DNA of 64,000 nt from Variovorax sp. DXTD-1 (GCF_003984625.1 NZ_RWKH01000001.1:1-64000); one strand, 5' to 3'; positions 27,831 through 36,961 are shown, counted from the first letter of the stretch. The notes: generated by a model not told the origin, from the sequence alone. Made by a program: numbers and translations.

Positions 27831-29575
27831 CGCGCGGCGGCGCCCTCTGCTTCAGGCACCAGCGTCCAGCGCTGGGTGTGGAACTCGCCAACGGCTGCGC
27901 GGTGCGCAATGGAAACCATGGCGCCGTTTTTGTTGCGCACCATTTCCGAAAGCCGCTGATATAGCGTGTGCTCGGCTGGCCCGTCCAGCGCACTGCTGAT
28001 CTCGTCCGCGAAAACCCAGCGCGGCTTCTTCAGCAGCACGCGCGCTATCGCAAGCCGCTGCTGTTCACCGCCCGAGAGCTTCTGGCTCCAGGCGTCGCTG
28101 TCGTCCAGCCGGGCGGCCAAGTCAGGCAGCAGCGCGTCGGCCAGGGCCTGGCGCAGCTCGGCGTCACTGTACTTGGCGGCATCTTCGGGATAGGCCAGCG
28201 CCTGGCGCAGCGGTCCGTTGGGCACGTACGGCCGCTGTGGCAAGAACATTGCGTCCGCCGGCACCTGTACCTTGCCGCTTCCGAACGGCCAGATGCCCGC
28301 AAAGGCGCGGAACAGCGTGGACTTGCCGCTGCCCGATGGGCCCTGCACCAGCACGCTGTCGCCGGCTGCGGCCGAAAGCGCTGCATTCGCGAGCAGCGGC
28401 TTGCTGCCACCCGGCAGGCTCAGCGAGAGGCCGTCGGTGCGCAGCACTTCTGCATCGCTGCGTTCGAAGGCGTTCGTTTTTTCGGCATGCGCACGGATCG
28501 CGTCGTCGAAGCTTGTGAGCCGGTCGGCCGTCGCGCGCCACGAAGCCACGTTGTCGTAGTTGTCGACGAACCAGCTCAGCGCGTCCTGCACCTTGCCGAA
28601 GGCCGACGAGATCTGCATCAGTTGCCCCAGCTGGATTGCGCCGCTGAAGAAGCGCGGTGCCGCCACCACGAACGGGAAGATCACTGCAGCCTGGCCAAAA
28701 AAGGCGGTGAAGGTCACGAGGTTCTTCTGCTGCTTGATGAGCGCGAGATAGTTGCGCAACACCGCGCCAAAGCGGAGGTCGAGCTGGCCGCGTTCCACCG
28801 TCTCACCCCGATCGAGGGCGATTGCCTCGCTGTATTCGCGCACACGCACCAGGTGGTGCCGGAAGTCAGCCTCGAAGCGCTGCTGGCGAAAGTTCAGCCC
28901 GATCAGCGGCCGCCCGATGTAGTGGGTGATCACGGTGCCGACCACGCAGTAGACAAGCGCGAGCCAGACCATCGAGCCGGCAATTTCGTAGGTGCTGCCG
29001 CCAATCGGCAGCGCCGTGGTGCCTGACAGGCCCCAGAGAATGCCCACGAAGCTGATCAGCGTGACCACGGCGTTCAGCAGCCCCATCGAGAGCGTCATGG
29101 TCGCGGCCGTGAAGAGCTGCATGTCTTCCTGGATGCGCTGGTCCGGATTGTCGGGCGTGGCGTTGTCGCTCTTGGCGTAGCGTGCGAGCTCCAGCTCGTA
29201 GAACGTGCGGTTGGCCATCCAGCGGCCGAGATAGTTGCGCGTGATCCAGGCGCGCCAGCGCAACTGCAGCAACTGGGTCACGTAGAACTTGAGCACCTGC
29301 AGCGCGATATTGAAGAAGGCAAGTACGCAGAACACGCGGACTTCGCGCCAGAACACGTCGGCGTCCTTGTTCTGCAGGCCGTCGTAGAAGCGGCCATACC
29401 ACTGGTTGAAAAGCACCAGCGCATAAACGTAGGCCAGGTTGAGAGCCACGATCGCCGCGAACATGAGCCGCGCACGCCACTTCTCCTCGGACCGAAAGTA
29501 GGGCGCCGCGAGCGCTAAGACGCGGCGCAGCACCTGGACGAAGGTTTTGGCGCGTTCGTTGACGGAAGGAGACAT
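27788..29575 (-). CDS. ABC transporter, fused permease/ATPase of the SbmA/BacA-YddA type
   Basis: 595 residues. The membrane part (about 20-330) is of the SbmA/BacA-like fold: [74 protein letters not shown] and [14 protein letters not shown]. The ATPase follows, with Walker [10 protein letters not shown] (about 415), signature [16 protein letters not shown] and Walker [13 protein letters not shown]. Relatives include E. coli YddA and mycobacterial Rv1819c, linked to peptide, cobalamin or drug uptake or export. Substrate unknown. The stop (27788-27790) lies inside queC. Confidence 0.88.
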   Translation of the reverse strand: MSPSVNERAKTFVQVLRRVLALAAPYFRSEEKWRARLMFAAIVALNLAYVYALVLFNQWYGRFYDGLQNKDADVFWREVRVFCVLAFFNIALQVLKFYVTQLLQLRWRAWITRNYLGRWMANRTFYELELARYAKSDNATPDNPDQRIQEDMQLFTAATMTLSMGLLNAVVTLISFVGILWGLSGTTALPIGGSTYEIAGSMVWLALVYCVVGTVITHYIGRPLIGLNFRQQRFEADFRHHLVRVREYSEAIALDRGETVERGQLDLRFGAVLRNYLALIKQQKNLVTFTAFFGQAAVIFPFVVAAPRFFSGAIQLGQLMQISSAFGKVQDALSWFVDNYDNVASWRATADRLTSFDDAIRAHAEKTNAFERSDAEVLRTDGLSLSLPGGSKPLLANAALSAAAGDSVLVQGPSGSGKSTLFRAFAGIWPFGSGKVQVPADAMFLPQRPYVPNGPLRQALAYPEDAAKYSDAELRQALADALLPDLAARLDDSDAWSQKLSGGEQQRLAIARVLLKKPRWVFADEISSALDGPAEHTLYQRLSEMVRNKNGAMVSIAHRAAVGEFHTQRWTLVPEAEGAAARYRVEVTPAGSVAA

Positions 29576-29685
29576 GCGGGGTTTTCCTCGGAGGCGCTTG
29601 CGCGCGGAGATCTTGAGGAAGCCATCCTAGACAAATTTCTTAAGCCGGCCTGAAGTCGCGCCCCAAGCCGGCAATGCCGCGTGCC

Positions 29686-30246
29686 TCAATGCAGCATGAC
29701 CCGCGCCGCAGTCTGCAGAAAGTGCGTGAGCGGCGGCGTCTCGAGTCCGGCCACCTTGGCCTCTTCGTCCCAGAGCCGCAGCCGGATCGCATCGCCCGAC
29801 CAGGGGTGGTCGGCAAAGCGCCGCGCGGCTTCAGTGGTCATCGGTCCGCCCTGCAGTGCCAGGCTGCGCACCGAATCGGGCGAAAGCCGCGCGAAGTAGT
29901 CGGGCCGGGTCGCGCAAAGATAGCGCTTGGCATCCACATGCAGGCGGATCGGTTCGCGCACCTCCAGCCCGAAGGCGCCGCGCAGCACCGGCATGGCAAT
30001 GTATTGGTGCCGGTCGTCGATGCCCAGCTCGGTGGGGGAGCGCGAGAGCGTCTGGTGCTCTGCGATCAGCAGGTGGCCAAGGTCATGCAGCAGCGAGGCC
30101 GTGACCAGCGCATCGTCCGCGCCGGCCTGCTCGGCCAGCCAGGCGCATTGCAGCGCATGTTCGAGCTGCGACACCGGCTCGCCCGCATATGCGACGCCGC
30201 CCCGTTCGGCGAACAGGCGGGTGATCTCGGCGAGGTCGAGTGTCAT
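29686..30246 (-). CDS. Phosphonate-cluster HD-domain protein, PhnZ-like oxygenase
   Basis: 186 residues (ATG 30246, MTLDLAEITRLF). Phosphonate-cluster HD proteins include PhnZ, the mixed-valent di-iron oxygenase that cleaves (R)-1-hydroxy-2-aminoethylphosphonate to glycine and phosphate. Visible candidates for its key residues: Tyr20 and Glu23 (YAGEPVSQLEH), metal ligands His30, His54-Asp55 (LLHDLGHLL), His80 (DDRHQY) and His103 (IRLHVDAKRYL). From memory these correspond to PhnZ Tyr24, Glu27, His34, His58-Asp59 and the later His ligands. The hydroxylase partner PhnY is not in the window. The gene is divergent from the AEP importer operon. Confidence 0.82.
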   Translation of the reverse strand: MTLDLAEITRLFAERGGVAYAGEPVSQLEHALQCAWLAEQAGADDALVTASLLHDLGHLLIAEHQTLSRSPTELGIDDRHQYIAMPVLRGAFGLEVREPIRLHVDAKRYLCATRPDYFARLSPDSVRSLALQGGPMTTEAARRFADHPWSGDAIRLRLWDEEAKVAGLETPPLTHFLQTAARVMLH

Positions 30247-30305
30247 GGCTCTGAAACAAAAGGCGGAAAGCGCAGGCGGCAGTGCGCGAGCTTCGGGCAT
30301 TGCGG

Positions 30306-30371
30306 TGACAAGGGCATGACGAAGCCCTGCAAACACCATGCCGGAGCGCGCCTTCTGACAAATGCCTGTCA
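30306..30371. promoter_or_regulatory. TGACA repeats in the divergent AEP promoter region (PHO-box-like)
   Basis: TGACA (30306-30310) and TGACG (30317-30321) lie 11 bases apart, as PhoB half-sites do, read as TCGTCAT...TTGTCAC on the strand of the HD gene. Separately, TGACA-N6-TGTCA (30356-30371) is a perfect inverted repeat. The 227-base gap 30247-30473 must hold promoters for both directions. Assignment to PhoB or to a phosphonate regulator is inference. Confidence 0.35.
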
Positions 30372-30473
30372 CACGCCGCTGCCAGCATCGCCGCGTTCAT
30401 GGCGCTTGCCGTGCGTACTTTTTTCTTCCGCATTCCTTTCCGCTTCGTCTTCTTTTCCTTCCGAGGTATCCCC

Positions 30474-31508
30474 ATGCTGCGTCGTTCTATCCGCTGGGCC
30501 GCCGTGCCGGCCGCTCTGCTCTCGCTGGCCTTTGCCGCTTCGGCCCAGGGCCGCACCGAGCTGCTGGTGTACACCGCGCTCGAGGCCGACCAGGTACAGG
30601 CCTACAAGGCCGCCTTCGAAAAGGAGAACCCGGCCATCGAACTGAAGTTCGTGCGCGACTCCACCGGCATCGTCACCGCCAAGCTGCTGGCCGAAAAGGC
30701 CAACCCGCAGGCCGACGTGGTGTGGGGCCTGGCCGCCACCTCGCTGATGCTGCTCGACAAGGAAGGCATGCTGCAGCCCTATGCGCCCAAGGGCCTGGAC
30801 GCCATCAAGCCCACGATGCGCGATGCGGCCAACCCGCCCAAGTGGGTGGGCATGGACGTGTGGTCGTCGGCCATCTGCTTCAACACCGCCGAAGCCACGA
30901 AGAAGAGCCTGCCCAAGCCCACCAGCTGGGCCGACCTGACCAACCCGGTCTACAAGGGCCAGATCACCATGCCCAACCCGGCGGCGTCGGGCACCGGCTA
31001 CCTGATGGTGTCGGGCTGGATCCAGATGATGGGCGAAGAAAAGGCGTGGAAGTACATGGACGCGCTGCACCAGAACATCGGCATCTACAGCCAATCGGGC
31101 AGCAAGCCCTGCCGCCAGGCTGGTGCGGGCGAGTTCGCGCTTGGCATGTCGTTCGAATACCGCGCCAACAAGACCAAGCGCGACGGCGCTCCCATCGACA
31201 TCGTGCTGCCCAAGGAAGGCCTGGGCTGGGACATGGAAGCCACCGGCATCCTGAAGACCAGCAAGAAGCAGGAAGCAGCCAAGGCGCTCGCCGACTGGGC
31301 CGTGACCAAGCAGGCCAACGAGCTGTATGCCAAGAACTTTGCCGTGCTCGCGCTGCCGGGCATCCAGGAAAAGCTGGAGTTTGTGCCGGGCGACGTGGAG
31401 AAGCTGCTCGCCAAGAACGACTTCGCCTGGGCCGCAGCCAACCGCGACCGCATCCTGACGGAATGGTCGAAGCGCTACGAATCCAAGTCGGAAAAGAAGC
31501 CGATGTGA
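30474..31508 (+). CDS. 2-aminoethylphosphonate ABC importer, periplasmic binding protein
   Basis: 344 residues with signal peptide MLRRSIRWAAVPAALLSLAFAASAQ. The mature protein is an iron(III)/spermidine-type binding fold: TELLVYTALEADQVQAYKAAFEKENPAIELKFVRDSTGIVTAKLLAEKANPQADVVWGLA. The central SGSKPCRQAGAGEFALGMSFEYRA matches the AEP-specific binding proteins of phosphonate clusters. ATG 30474 is preceded by CCGAGG; an in-frame start at 30399 would place a second hydrophobic stretch before the signal and is rejected. It heads the importer operon with the ATPase 37 bases downstream. The AEP ligand is inferred from relatives and from phnX. Confidence 0.9.
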   Translation: MLRRSIRWAAVPAALLSLAFAASAQGRTELLVYTALEADQVQAYKAAFEKENPAIELKFVRDSTGIVTAKLLAEKANPQADVVWGLAATSLMLLDKEGMLQPYAPKGLDAIKPTMRDAANPPKWVGMDVWSSAICFNTAEATKKSLPKPTSWADLTNPVYKGQITMPNPAASGTGYLMVSGWIQMMGEEKAWKYMDALHQNIGIYSQSGSKPCRQAGAGEFALGMSFEYRANKTKRDGAPIDIVLPKEGLGWDMEATGILKTSKKQEAAKALADWAVTKQANELYAKNFAVLALPGIQEKLEFVPGDVEKLLAKNDFAWAAANRDRILTEWSKRYESKSEKKPM

Positions 31509-31545
31509 TCGGGCTTGAGAACAGCACCAGCTTCAGCCCCAGCAG

Positions 31546-32619
31546 ATGACCAGCTTTCTTTCTCTTCGCGGCATTGGCAAGTCCTATGGCGCCACGCGCG
31601 TGCTCGACGGCATCGACCTCGACATCGAACCCGGCGAGTTCGTGTGCCTGCTCGGACCCTCGGGCTGCGGCAAGACGACGCTGCTGCGCATCGTGTGCGG
31701 CATCGAGCGCGCCGACAGCGGGCAGATCCTGCTCGGCGGGCAAGACATCGCGGGCCTGCCGCCCGCGGCGCGCGGCTTCGGCGTGGTGTTCCAGTCGTAT
31801 GCGTTGTTCCCCAACCTCACAGCCGCGCAGAACATTGCCTACGGTCTGCATCCCACAGGCGCACTGGCGCGCGAGATGGCCAAGCGCTCGCGCGAGATGC
31901 TGGATCTGGTCGGGCTGGCGGCGCATGCCGACAAGTACCCGGTGCAGCTTTCGGGCGGCCAGCAGCAGCGTGTGGCATTGGCCCGCGCACTGGCACCCAA
32001 CCCGCGCCTGCTGCTCTTGGACGAACCGTTGTCGGCACTCGACGCGCAGGTGCGCGCAAGCCTGCGAAGCGAGATCCGTTCGCTGCAGAAGCGCCTCGGC
32101 ATCGTCACCATCATGGTCACGCACGACCAGGAAGAAGCCCTTTCGATGGCCGACCGCGTGGTGCTGATGCACAACGGCCGCATCGAGCAGGCCGGCACAC
32201 CCGACGAGCTCTACCGCCAGCCGCGCACGCGCTTCGTGGCGGGCTTCGTCGGCCGCATGAACATGTTGCCCGCCACGGTGCTGGCCGATGGCAAGGTGCG
32301 TGTGCGCGACAGCGAGTTGTTCTGCGCGCCGGGCAGCCTGAGCGTCGGTGCGCAGGCCACAGTGGGCATTCGGCCCGAGCATGTGGTGGTCAAGCGCTTC
32401 GGTTCCGAACTCGGCGCCAACAGTTTTGCGGCGCGGCTTTTGGACACGGAGTTCTTCGGCAACCGTACCTCGGCCCGCCTGGCTTGCGAGCCGTTGGGTA
32501 TCGAGATCGAGGCCGAGCTGCCGGCCGATGCGCGGGGCGACGGCGGGGAGCCGTTGGTGCCCAGCAGCATGGTGCATATCCAGTTGCCTTTGAATGCGCT
32601 GTCTGTTTTGGCGCATTGA
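31546..32619 (+). CDS. 2-aminoethylphosphonate ABC importer, ATPase
   Basis: 357 residues. Walker A GPSGCGKTT (about 37-45), signature LSGGQQQRVALARALAPNPRLLLLDEPLSALD with Walker B at about 160, and His in VTHDQEEALSMADRV. A C-terminal TOBE-like regulatory domain (about 260-350: VGIRPEHVVVKRF) follows. This is the spermidine/iron-importer class. It sits between the binding protein and, after a 326-base gap with a large inverted repeat, the fused permease. It should energise AEP uptake. Confidence 0.92.
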   Translation: MTSFLSLRGIGKSYGATRVLDGIDLDIEPGEFVCLLGPSGCGKTTLLRIVCGIERADSGQILLGGQDIAGLPPAARGFGVVFQSYALFPNLTAAQNIAYGLHPTGALAREMAKRSREMLDLVGLAAHADKYPVQLSGGQQQRVALARALAPNPRLLLLDEPLSALDAQVRASLRSEIRSLQKRLGIVTIMVTHDQEEALSMADRVVLMHNGRIEQAGTPDELYRQPRTRFVAGFVGRMNMLPATVLADGKVRVRDSELFCAPGSLSVGAQATVGIRPEHVVVKRFGSELGANSFAARLLDTEFFGNRTSARLACEPLGIEIEAELPADARGDGGEPLVPSSMVHIQLPLNALSVLAH

Positions 32620-32945
32620 ATGAGTGCTTGCTTTCTGATTGCGGTGGGTCGTTCAGGGCGCGCTCCCGCCGACGGGGTACCTTTCTCCGCGAATGTCCCC
32701 CGGCCTGCGGCCTCCTCCTTTATTTCGCTGCGCAAGGCACCCCGCCAGCGGGTGCGTTGCAAAGAGCGGTCGTTGATCAACGGTACACCAGCAGCGTGCC
32801 CAAGTGCACAGGGCATCGGGTGCTCCGCGCAGCGAAATAAAGGAGGAGGGCGAAGCCCGGGGGACATTCGCGGAGGGGAGTACCCGGTGGCCTTTGCACC
32901 CCTCACCGAACTCAACCACGGTCGAGCAGGCCGCGCCGTGTCCAG
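32620..32945. repeat. Large inverted-repeat element (59 bp arms, 32675-32733 and 32827-32885) inside the AEP operon
   Basis: The 326-base gap between the ATPase and permease genes holds arms at 32675-32733 and 32827-32885. They are near-perfect inverted copies: GGGTAC at the outer ends, an identical CTCCGCGAATGTCCCCCGG block and an identical CCTCCTCCTTTATTTCGCTG block, differing mainly at two short internal stretches. The 93-base centre has its own small palindromes (GCACCC...GGGTGC, CGTTGATCAACG). No gene, transposase or target duplication is visible. It resembles a non-autonomous (MITE-like) or repetitive intergenic element. In RNA it would form a very long hairpin that could reduce read-through into the permease gene. 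Confidence 0.75.
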
Positions 32946-34658
32946 ATGAGCGCCACCCCCAACAGTGCCGTGATCCCTCTGGCACCGGCACGCAGCAGCG
33001 CATTCGACCGCGAGCGCTGGCTCACAGGCGCCGCCGTGTGGCTGGTCGTGTTGCTGCTGGTGGTAATCGTCGCGCTGCCCGTCGGCGCACTCGTCGGCCA
33101 GAGCTTCTTCGATCGCACCGGCGTGTTCGTCGGCCTGGCCAACTTTGCGCGCTACCTCGAGAACCCCGCACTGGTGCAGTCGGCTTTCAACAGCCTGGGG
33201 CTCGCGGCGATCAGCGCTGTGATCTGCACGGCCATTGCCTATGTGTACGCCTATGGACTCACGCTCTCTTGCATGCCGGCCAAGGGCGTGCTGCGTGCGG
33301 TGGCGCTCATTCCGTTGCTTGCGCCTTCGCTGTTGCCGGCCATCAGCCTGGTCTATCTGTTCGGCAACCAGGGGATCTTCAAGGGGCTGCTGGGCGATGT
33401 GTCGATCTATGGCCCGCTGGGCATTGTGCTGGGGTCGGTGTTCTGGACGCTGCCGCATGCCCTGCTGATTCTCACCACTGCCATGGCCACTTCCGATGGC
33501 CGGCTCTACGAAGCAGCGCAGACGCTCGGCGCCTCGCGCTGGCGCATCTTCCGCACGGTGACGCTGCCGTCCTCTCGCTACGGTCTCATCGTGGCCGCGA
33601 TGGTGGTGTTTGTGCTGGTCATCACGGACTTCGGCGTACCCAAGGTCGTGGGCGGGCAGACTGGCGTGCTTGCTACCGACATCTACAAGCAGGTGGTCGG
33701 GCAGCAGAATTTTCAGATGGGCGCGGTGGTCGGCCTGGTGCTGCTGATTCCGGCGGTGCTGTCGTTTCTGGTCGAGCGGCACGTGCGAAGCAAACAGGCT
33801 GCGGCGCTCTCGGCGCGCGCCACGCCTTACCGGCCCGAGCCCGTCAAAACGCGAGACCGTGCGCTGCTGGTGTTCTGCGTGCTTACGGCCTGCGCCATTC
33901 TCGTGATGATCGGCATGGCGGTGTTCGCGTCGCTCGCCACTTACTGGCCCTACAAGCTCGCGCCGTCTCTCAAGAACTACGACTTCGGCAACATGGACGG
34001 CGGCGGCTGGGGCAGCTACTTCAATTCGCTGCGGCTTGCCGTGTGTGCCGCGGTGGCGGGTGCGTTCGTTACCTTCATTTCGGCCTACCTGGTCGAGAAG
34101 CCGCGCCACTTCGGCCTGCCGCGCGAGTTGCTCAATCTGCTGGCCAACCTGCCGCTCGCGGTGCCGGGGCTGGTGCTCGGCGTGGGCTACATCTTCTTCT
34201 TCATCTCGCCCTCGAACCCGCTGCGCGCCATCTACGGCAGCATGACCATCCTCGTCGTGTGCACCGTGGCGCATTTCTTCTCGGTGGCGCACCTCACTTC
34301 GCTCACTGCGCTGCGCCAGCTCGACCGCGAATACGAGCTGGTGTCCGAATCGATGGGCGTTCCTTTCTGGCGCACGCTCTGGCGCGTGCACCTGCCGGTG
34401 TCGTTGCCCACCGTGCTCAACGTGGGCGGCTATTTCTTCGTCAACGCGATGACGACCGTGTCGGCCGTCGTGTTCTTGTACTCGCCGCAGACCACGCTGG
34501 CCGCCATTGCCGTGCTCAACATGGACGATGCCGGCGACGTGGCGCCCGCCGCCGCCATGGCCTCGCTGATCATGCTCACGGCCACTGTCGGCCGCGGCGT
34601 GTTCGCGCTGGCCGGGCACTGGGCGCTTGCGCGAACCCAAACCTGGAGAAACCGGTAA
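32946..34658 (+). CDS. 2-aminoethylphosphonate ABC importer, fused double permease
   Basis: 570 residues with about twelve membrane segments in two halves, each with a binding-protein-dependent transport motif. The first is EAAQTLGASRWRIFRTVTLPSSR (about 190-212); the second is YELVSESMGVPFWRTLWRVHLPVSLPTVLN (about 464-493). A fused permease of this size is typical of phosphonate clusters with this ATPase and of FbpB-like iron importers. The stop TAA overlaps the next start (TAATG). It completes a one-binding-protein, one-ATPase, one-permease importer. Confidence 0.92.
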   Translation: MSATPNSAVIPLAPARSSAFDRERWLTGAAVWLVVLLLVVIVALPVGALVGQSFFDRTGVFVGLANFARYLENPALVQSAFNSLGLAAISAVICTAIAYVYAYGLTLSCMPAKGVLRAVALIPLLAPSLLPAISLVYLFGNQGIFKGLLGDVSIYGPLGIVLGSVFWTLPHALLILTTAMATSDGRLYEAAQTLGASRWRIFRTVTLPSSRYGLIVAAMVVFVLVITDFGVPKVVGGQTGVLATDIYKQVVGQQNFQMGAVVGLVLLIPAVLSFLVERHVRSKQAAALSARATPYRPEPVKTRDRALLVFCVLTACAILVMIGMAVFASLATYWPYKLAPSLKNYDFGNMDGGGWGSYFNSLRLAVCAAVAGAFVTFISAYLVEKPRHFGLPRELLNLLANLPLAVPGLVLGVGYIFFFISPSNPLRAIYGSMTILVVCTVAHFFSVAHLTSLTALRQLDREYELVSESMGVPFWRTLWRVHLPVSLPTVLNVGGYFFVNAMTTVSAVVFLYSPQTTLAAIAVLNMDDAGDVAPAAAMASLIMLTATVGRGVFALAGHWALARTQTWRNR

Positions 34659-35809
34659 TGCCCGGACCTCGAATCGACAGCAGCAACAAGAGCAAAGACA
34701 GCTTCGACGTGATCGTCGTCGGTGCCGGCATCGTGGGCATGTCCCACGCCTATACGGCAGCCCTGCGCGGCCTCAAGGTGTGCGTGGTCGAGCGCGATGC
34801 GGCCTGCATCGGCGCGTCGATCCGCAACTTCGGTTTCATCACCATCACCGGCCAGGCACCGGGCGACACCTGGCGCCGCGCGATGCACGCCCGCGAGGTC
34901 TGGCAGCACATCGCACCGCAGGCCGGCATCGACATCGTTCACCGCAACCTCTGTCTCGCGGCCTACCGCAGCGAAGCGCACGATGTGCTCGAGGCCTTCA
35001 TGCGAACCCCGATGGGCGAAGGCTGCGAGCTGCTCGATGCGGCCGACGCGCAGGCCAAGGCGCCGGCGCTGAGCCTGGCCGATGCACGCTCGGTGCTGTT
35101 CAGCCCGCACGAGCTGCGCGTGGAATCACGCACGGCCATCGGCCTGCTCGCCAAATGGCTGGCCGAAGTGCATGGCGTGGTGTTCCGCTTCGGTGAAACC
35201 GTGCACGAAGTTGAAACGCCGCGCGTGCGCACTTCTCGCGGCACGCTGCACGGGGAGCGCGTGGTGGTGTGCACCAACACCGATCTGCACGGTTTGTTTG
35301 CCGACCGCATTGCCGCGCACGCGCTCACGCTGTGCCGGCTGCAGATGCTGCGCGTCAAGCCGGAGGCCGGCTTTCGGCTGCCGGGCTCTGTGATGATGGA
35401 CCTGAGCCTGGTGCGCTACGAGGGCTACAGCACCTTGCCCGAAGCCGCCGCCTTGCGCACGCGGCTGCAGGAGGAAGAGGCCGCTTCGCTCGCGCACGGC
35501 ATTCACCTCATCGTGGTGCAGAGTGCCGACGGCTCCCTGGTGGTCGGCGACTCGCATCATTACGGCGATGCGCCCGAGCCGTTTGCGATGGAAGAAGTCG
35601 ACCAGCTCATCCTTCGCCACCTGCGCAGCACGCTCGATCTCGAAACCGCACAAGTTACCGAACGGTGGACCGGCGTCTATCCCTCGTCGAAGAGCGCGCC
35701 CTGTGTGATCGATGCGCCCGCCGACGCGACGCGCGTGGTGCTGGTCACCAGCGGCACCGGCGCGAGCACCGGCTTCGGCATTGCGCACGACGTCTTCGAG
35801 ACATGGTGA
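34658..35809 (+). CDS. FAD-dependent oxidoreductase of phosphonate clusters
   Basis: 383 residues, DAO/glycine-oxidase fold. The N-terminal dinucleotide motif DVIVVGAGIVGMSHAYTAALRGLKVCVVERD is at about 16-46, then IGASIRNFGFITITGQ (about 52-67), and the C-terminal FAD segment SGTGASTGFGIAHDVFE. It belongs with the phosphonate-linked oxidoreductases (TIGR03364 by recollection). Recent work, as I recall it, shows that such enzymes oxidise AEP or N-methyl-AEP to phosphonoacetaldehyde. That role fits here, because phnX follows and no AEP transaminase (phnW) is present. Start ATG 34658 overlaps the permease stop. Confidence 0.85.
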   Translation: MPGPRIDSSNKSKDSFDVIVVGAGIVGMSHAYTAALRGLKVCVVERDAACIGASIRNFGFITITGQAPGDTWRRAMHAREVWQHIAPQAGIDIVHRNLCLAAYRSEAHDVLEAFMRTPMGEGCELLDAADAQAKAPALSLADARSVLFSPHELRVESRTAIGLLAKWLAEVHGVVFRFGETVHEVETPRVRTSRGTLHGERVVVCTNTDLHGLFADRIAAHALTLCRLQMLRVKPEAGFRLPGSVMMDLSLVRYEGYSTLPEAAALRTRLQEEEAASLAHGIHLIVVQSADGSLVVGDSHHYGDAPEPFAMEEVDQLILRHLRSTLDLETAQVTERWTGVYPSSKSAPCVIDAPADATRVVLVTSGTGASTGFGIAHDVFETW

Positions 35810-35822
35810 TCAACCCCTTTTT

Positions 35823-36650
35823 ATGAACGCCCACAACCACTCCAAGCTCCAGGCCGTCGTCTTCGACTGGGCCGGCACCATCATCGACTTCGGGTCCTGC
35901 GCGCCCATGGGTGCCTTCGTGAAGCTGTTCGAGCAGTTCGGCGTGAACATCACCATCGCCGAGGCACGCGGCCCCATGGGCATGGCGAAGTGGGACCACA
36001 TCAAGGCGCTGGGCACGCTGCCGCGCATTGCGTCGCAATGGAAGGCTGCGCAGGGCCATGCCTTCAACGATGCCGATGTCGACCACCTCTACGAAGTATT
36101 CACACCGATGAACGCGGCCAGCGTGCGCGACCATGCGGGCTTCATTCCCGGCGCGCTGGAGGCCGTGAACGCCGCGCGCGAACGCGGCCTCAAGATTGGC
36201 TCGACCACCGGCTACAACCGCCCGATCATGGAAGTGGTGGCGCCCATTGCCGCGGCCGGCGGCTATGCGCCCGACAACCTCGTGTGCGCCGGCGACCTTG
36301 CCGAGGGCCGCCCATCGCCGCTCATGATGTACCGCTGCTTTGCCGACCTGGGCGTGTGGCCGCCGCACACGGTGGTCAAGGTCGACGACACCGGTGTGGG
36401 ACTTCAGGAGGGCCTCAATGCCGGCACCTGGGCCGTGGGCCTAGCGGTAAGCGGCAATGCGGTCGGACTCACGCTCGCCGAATGGCAGGCGCTCGATGCT
36501 GCACAGCAGCAGGAACACCGAGAACGGGCTACCGCGCAGCTACGGGCTGCAGGCGCGCACTATGTGATCGACAGCGTCGCCGACCTGCCCAATGTGCTCG
36601 AGGATATCGAGCGCCGTCTGCATGGCGGCGAGCGGCCGGCTGCCGCCTGA
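35823..36650 (+). CDS. phnX: Phosphonoacetaldehyde hydrolase (phosphonatase)
   Basis: 275 residues, HAD superfamily. The enzyme cleaves phosphonoacetaldehyde to acetaldehyde and phosphate. Nucleophile Asp15 lies in VVFDWAGTIIDFGS (the Ala at +2 is typical of phosphonatases), and the Schiff-base Lys56 in the cap is in PMGMAKWDHI. STTGYNRPIM supplies motif 2 and VKVDDTGVGLQEGLNAGTW motif 4. It is 13 bases after the FAD oxidoreductase. It is the step that releases phosphate and the strongest evidence that the cluster handles AEP. Confidence 0.95.
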   Translation: MNAHNHSKLQAVVFDWAGTIIDFGSCAPMGAFVKLFEQFGVNITIAEARGPMGMAKWDHIKALGTLPRIASQWKAAQGHAFNDADVDHLYEVFTPMNAASVRDHAGFIPGALEAVNAARERGLKIGSTTGYNRPIMEVVAPIAAAGGYAPDNLVCAGDLAEGRPSPLMMYRCFADLGVWPPHTVVKVDDTGVGLQEGLNAGTWAVGLAVSGNAVGLTLAEWQALDAAQQQEHRERATAQLRAAGAHYVIDSVADLPNVLEDIERRLHGGERPAAA

Positions 36651-36724
36651 TGGTTCGATGATGCCGCGCGGCACGGCGCGGCATCCGACTTGACTTGCCT
36701 TGCAGCGGGCATAGCATCCGCCGC

Positions 36725-36859
36725 ATGAGAAGCACAGCCTTCGTTCTTCTGTTCTGCATCGGCCTGGTGACGGCCGGCTGCAACGACAAGCCCAAGCCGG
36801 GTGGGCCGATGCCCAAGGCTTCGGCGAATGTCGTAGTGCCGGCACTGTCCGCGGGCTGA
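36725..36859 (+). CDS. Very small lipoprotein (44 residues)
   Basis: ATG 36725 to TGA 36859 encodes MRSTAFVLLFCIGLVTAGC, then NDKPKPGGPMPKASANVVVPALSAG. The first 18 residues are a lipoprotein signal with lipobox VTAGC (lipidated Cys19), leaving only 26 mature residues rich in Pro, Ala and Val. There is no Shine-Dalgarno. A TTGACT-N16-TAGCAT promoter-like pair (36690-36717) ends only seven bases before the ATG, so the message might be leaderless. No family recognised. The small mature part suggests an entericidin-like or envelope-stress role at most. Confidence 0.6.
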   Translation: MRSTAFVLLFCIGLVTAGCNDKPKPGGPMPKASANVVVPALSAG

Positions 36860-36961
36860 TTCGCCGCATCGGGCGCCAGGCGGCAGCGCGCCGCCGGGCT
36901 TTGCGCGCTCGCGTCCATGCGTCTTCGCATCCGGGGGTATTCTCGGTGCGGAGAAAAAACA

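Noticed and set aside
32675..32885. Inverted-repeat element as an insertion sequence
   Set aside because: There is no transposase, no room for one, and no target duplication that I can see; kept as a repeat only.
32804..34657. Extension of the FAD oxidoreductase frame upstream through the inverted repeat and permease gene
   Set aside because: The upstream part is an out-of-frame reading of the permease; the TAATG overlap fixes the true start at 34658.
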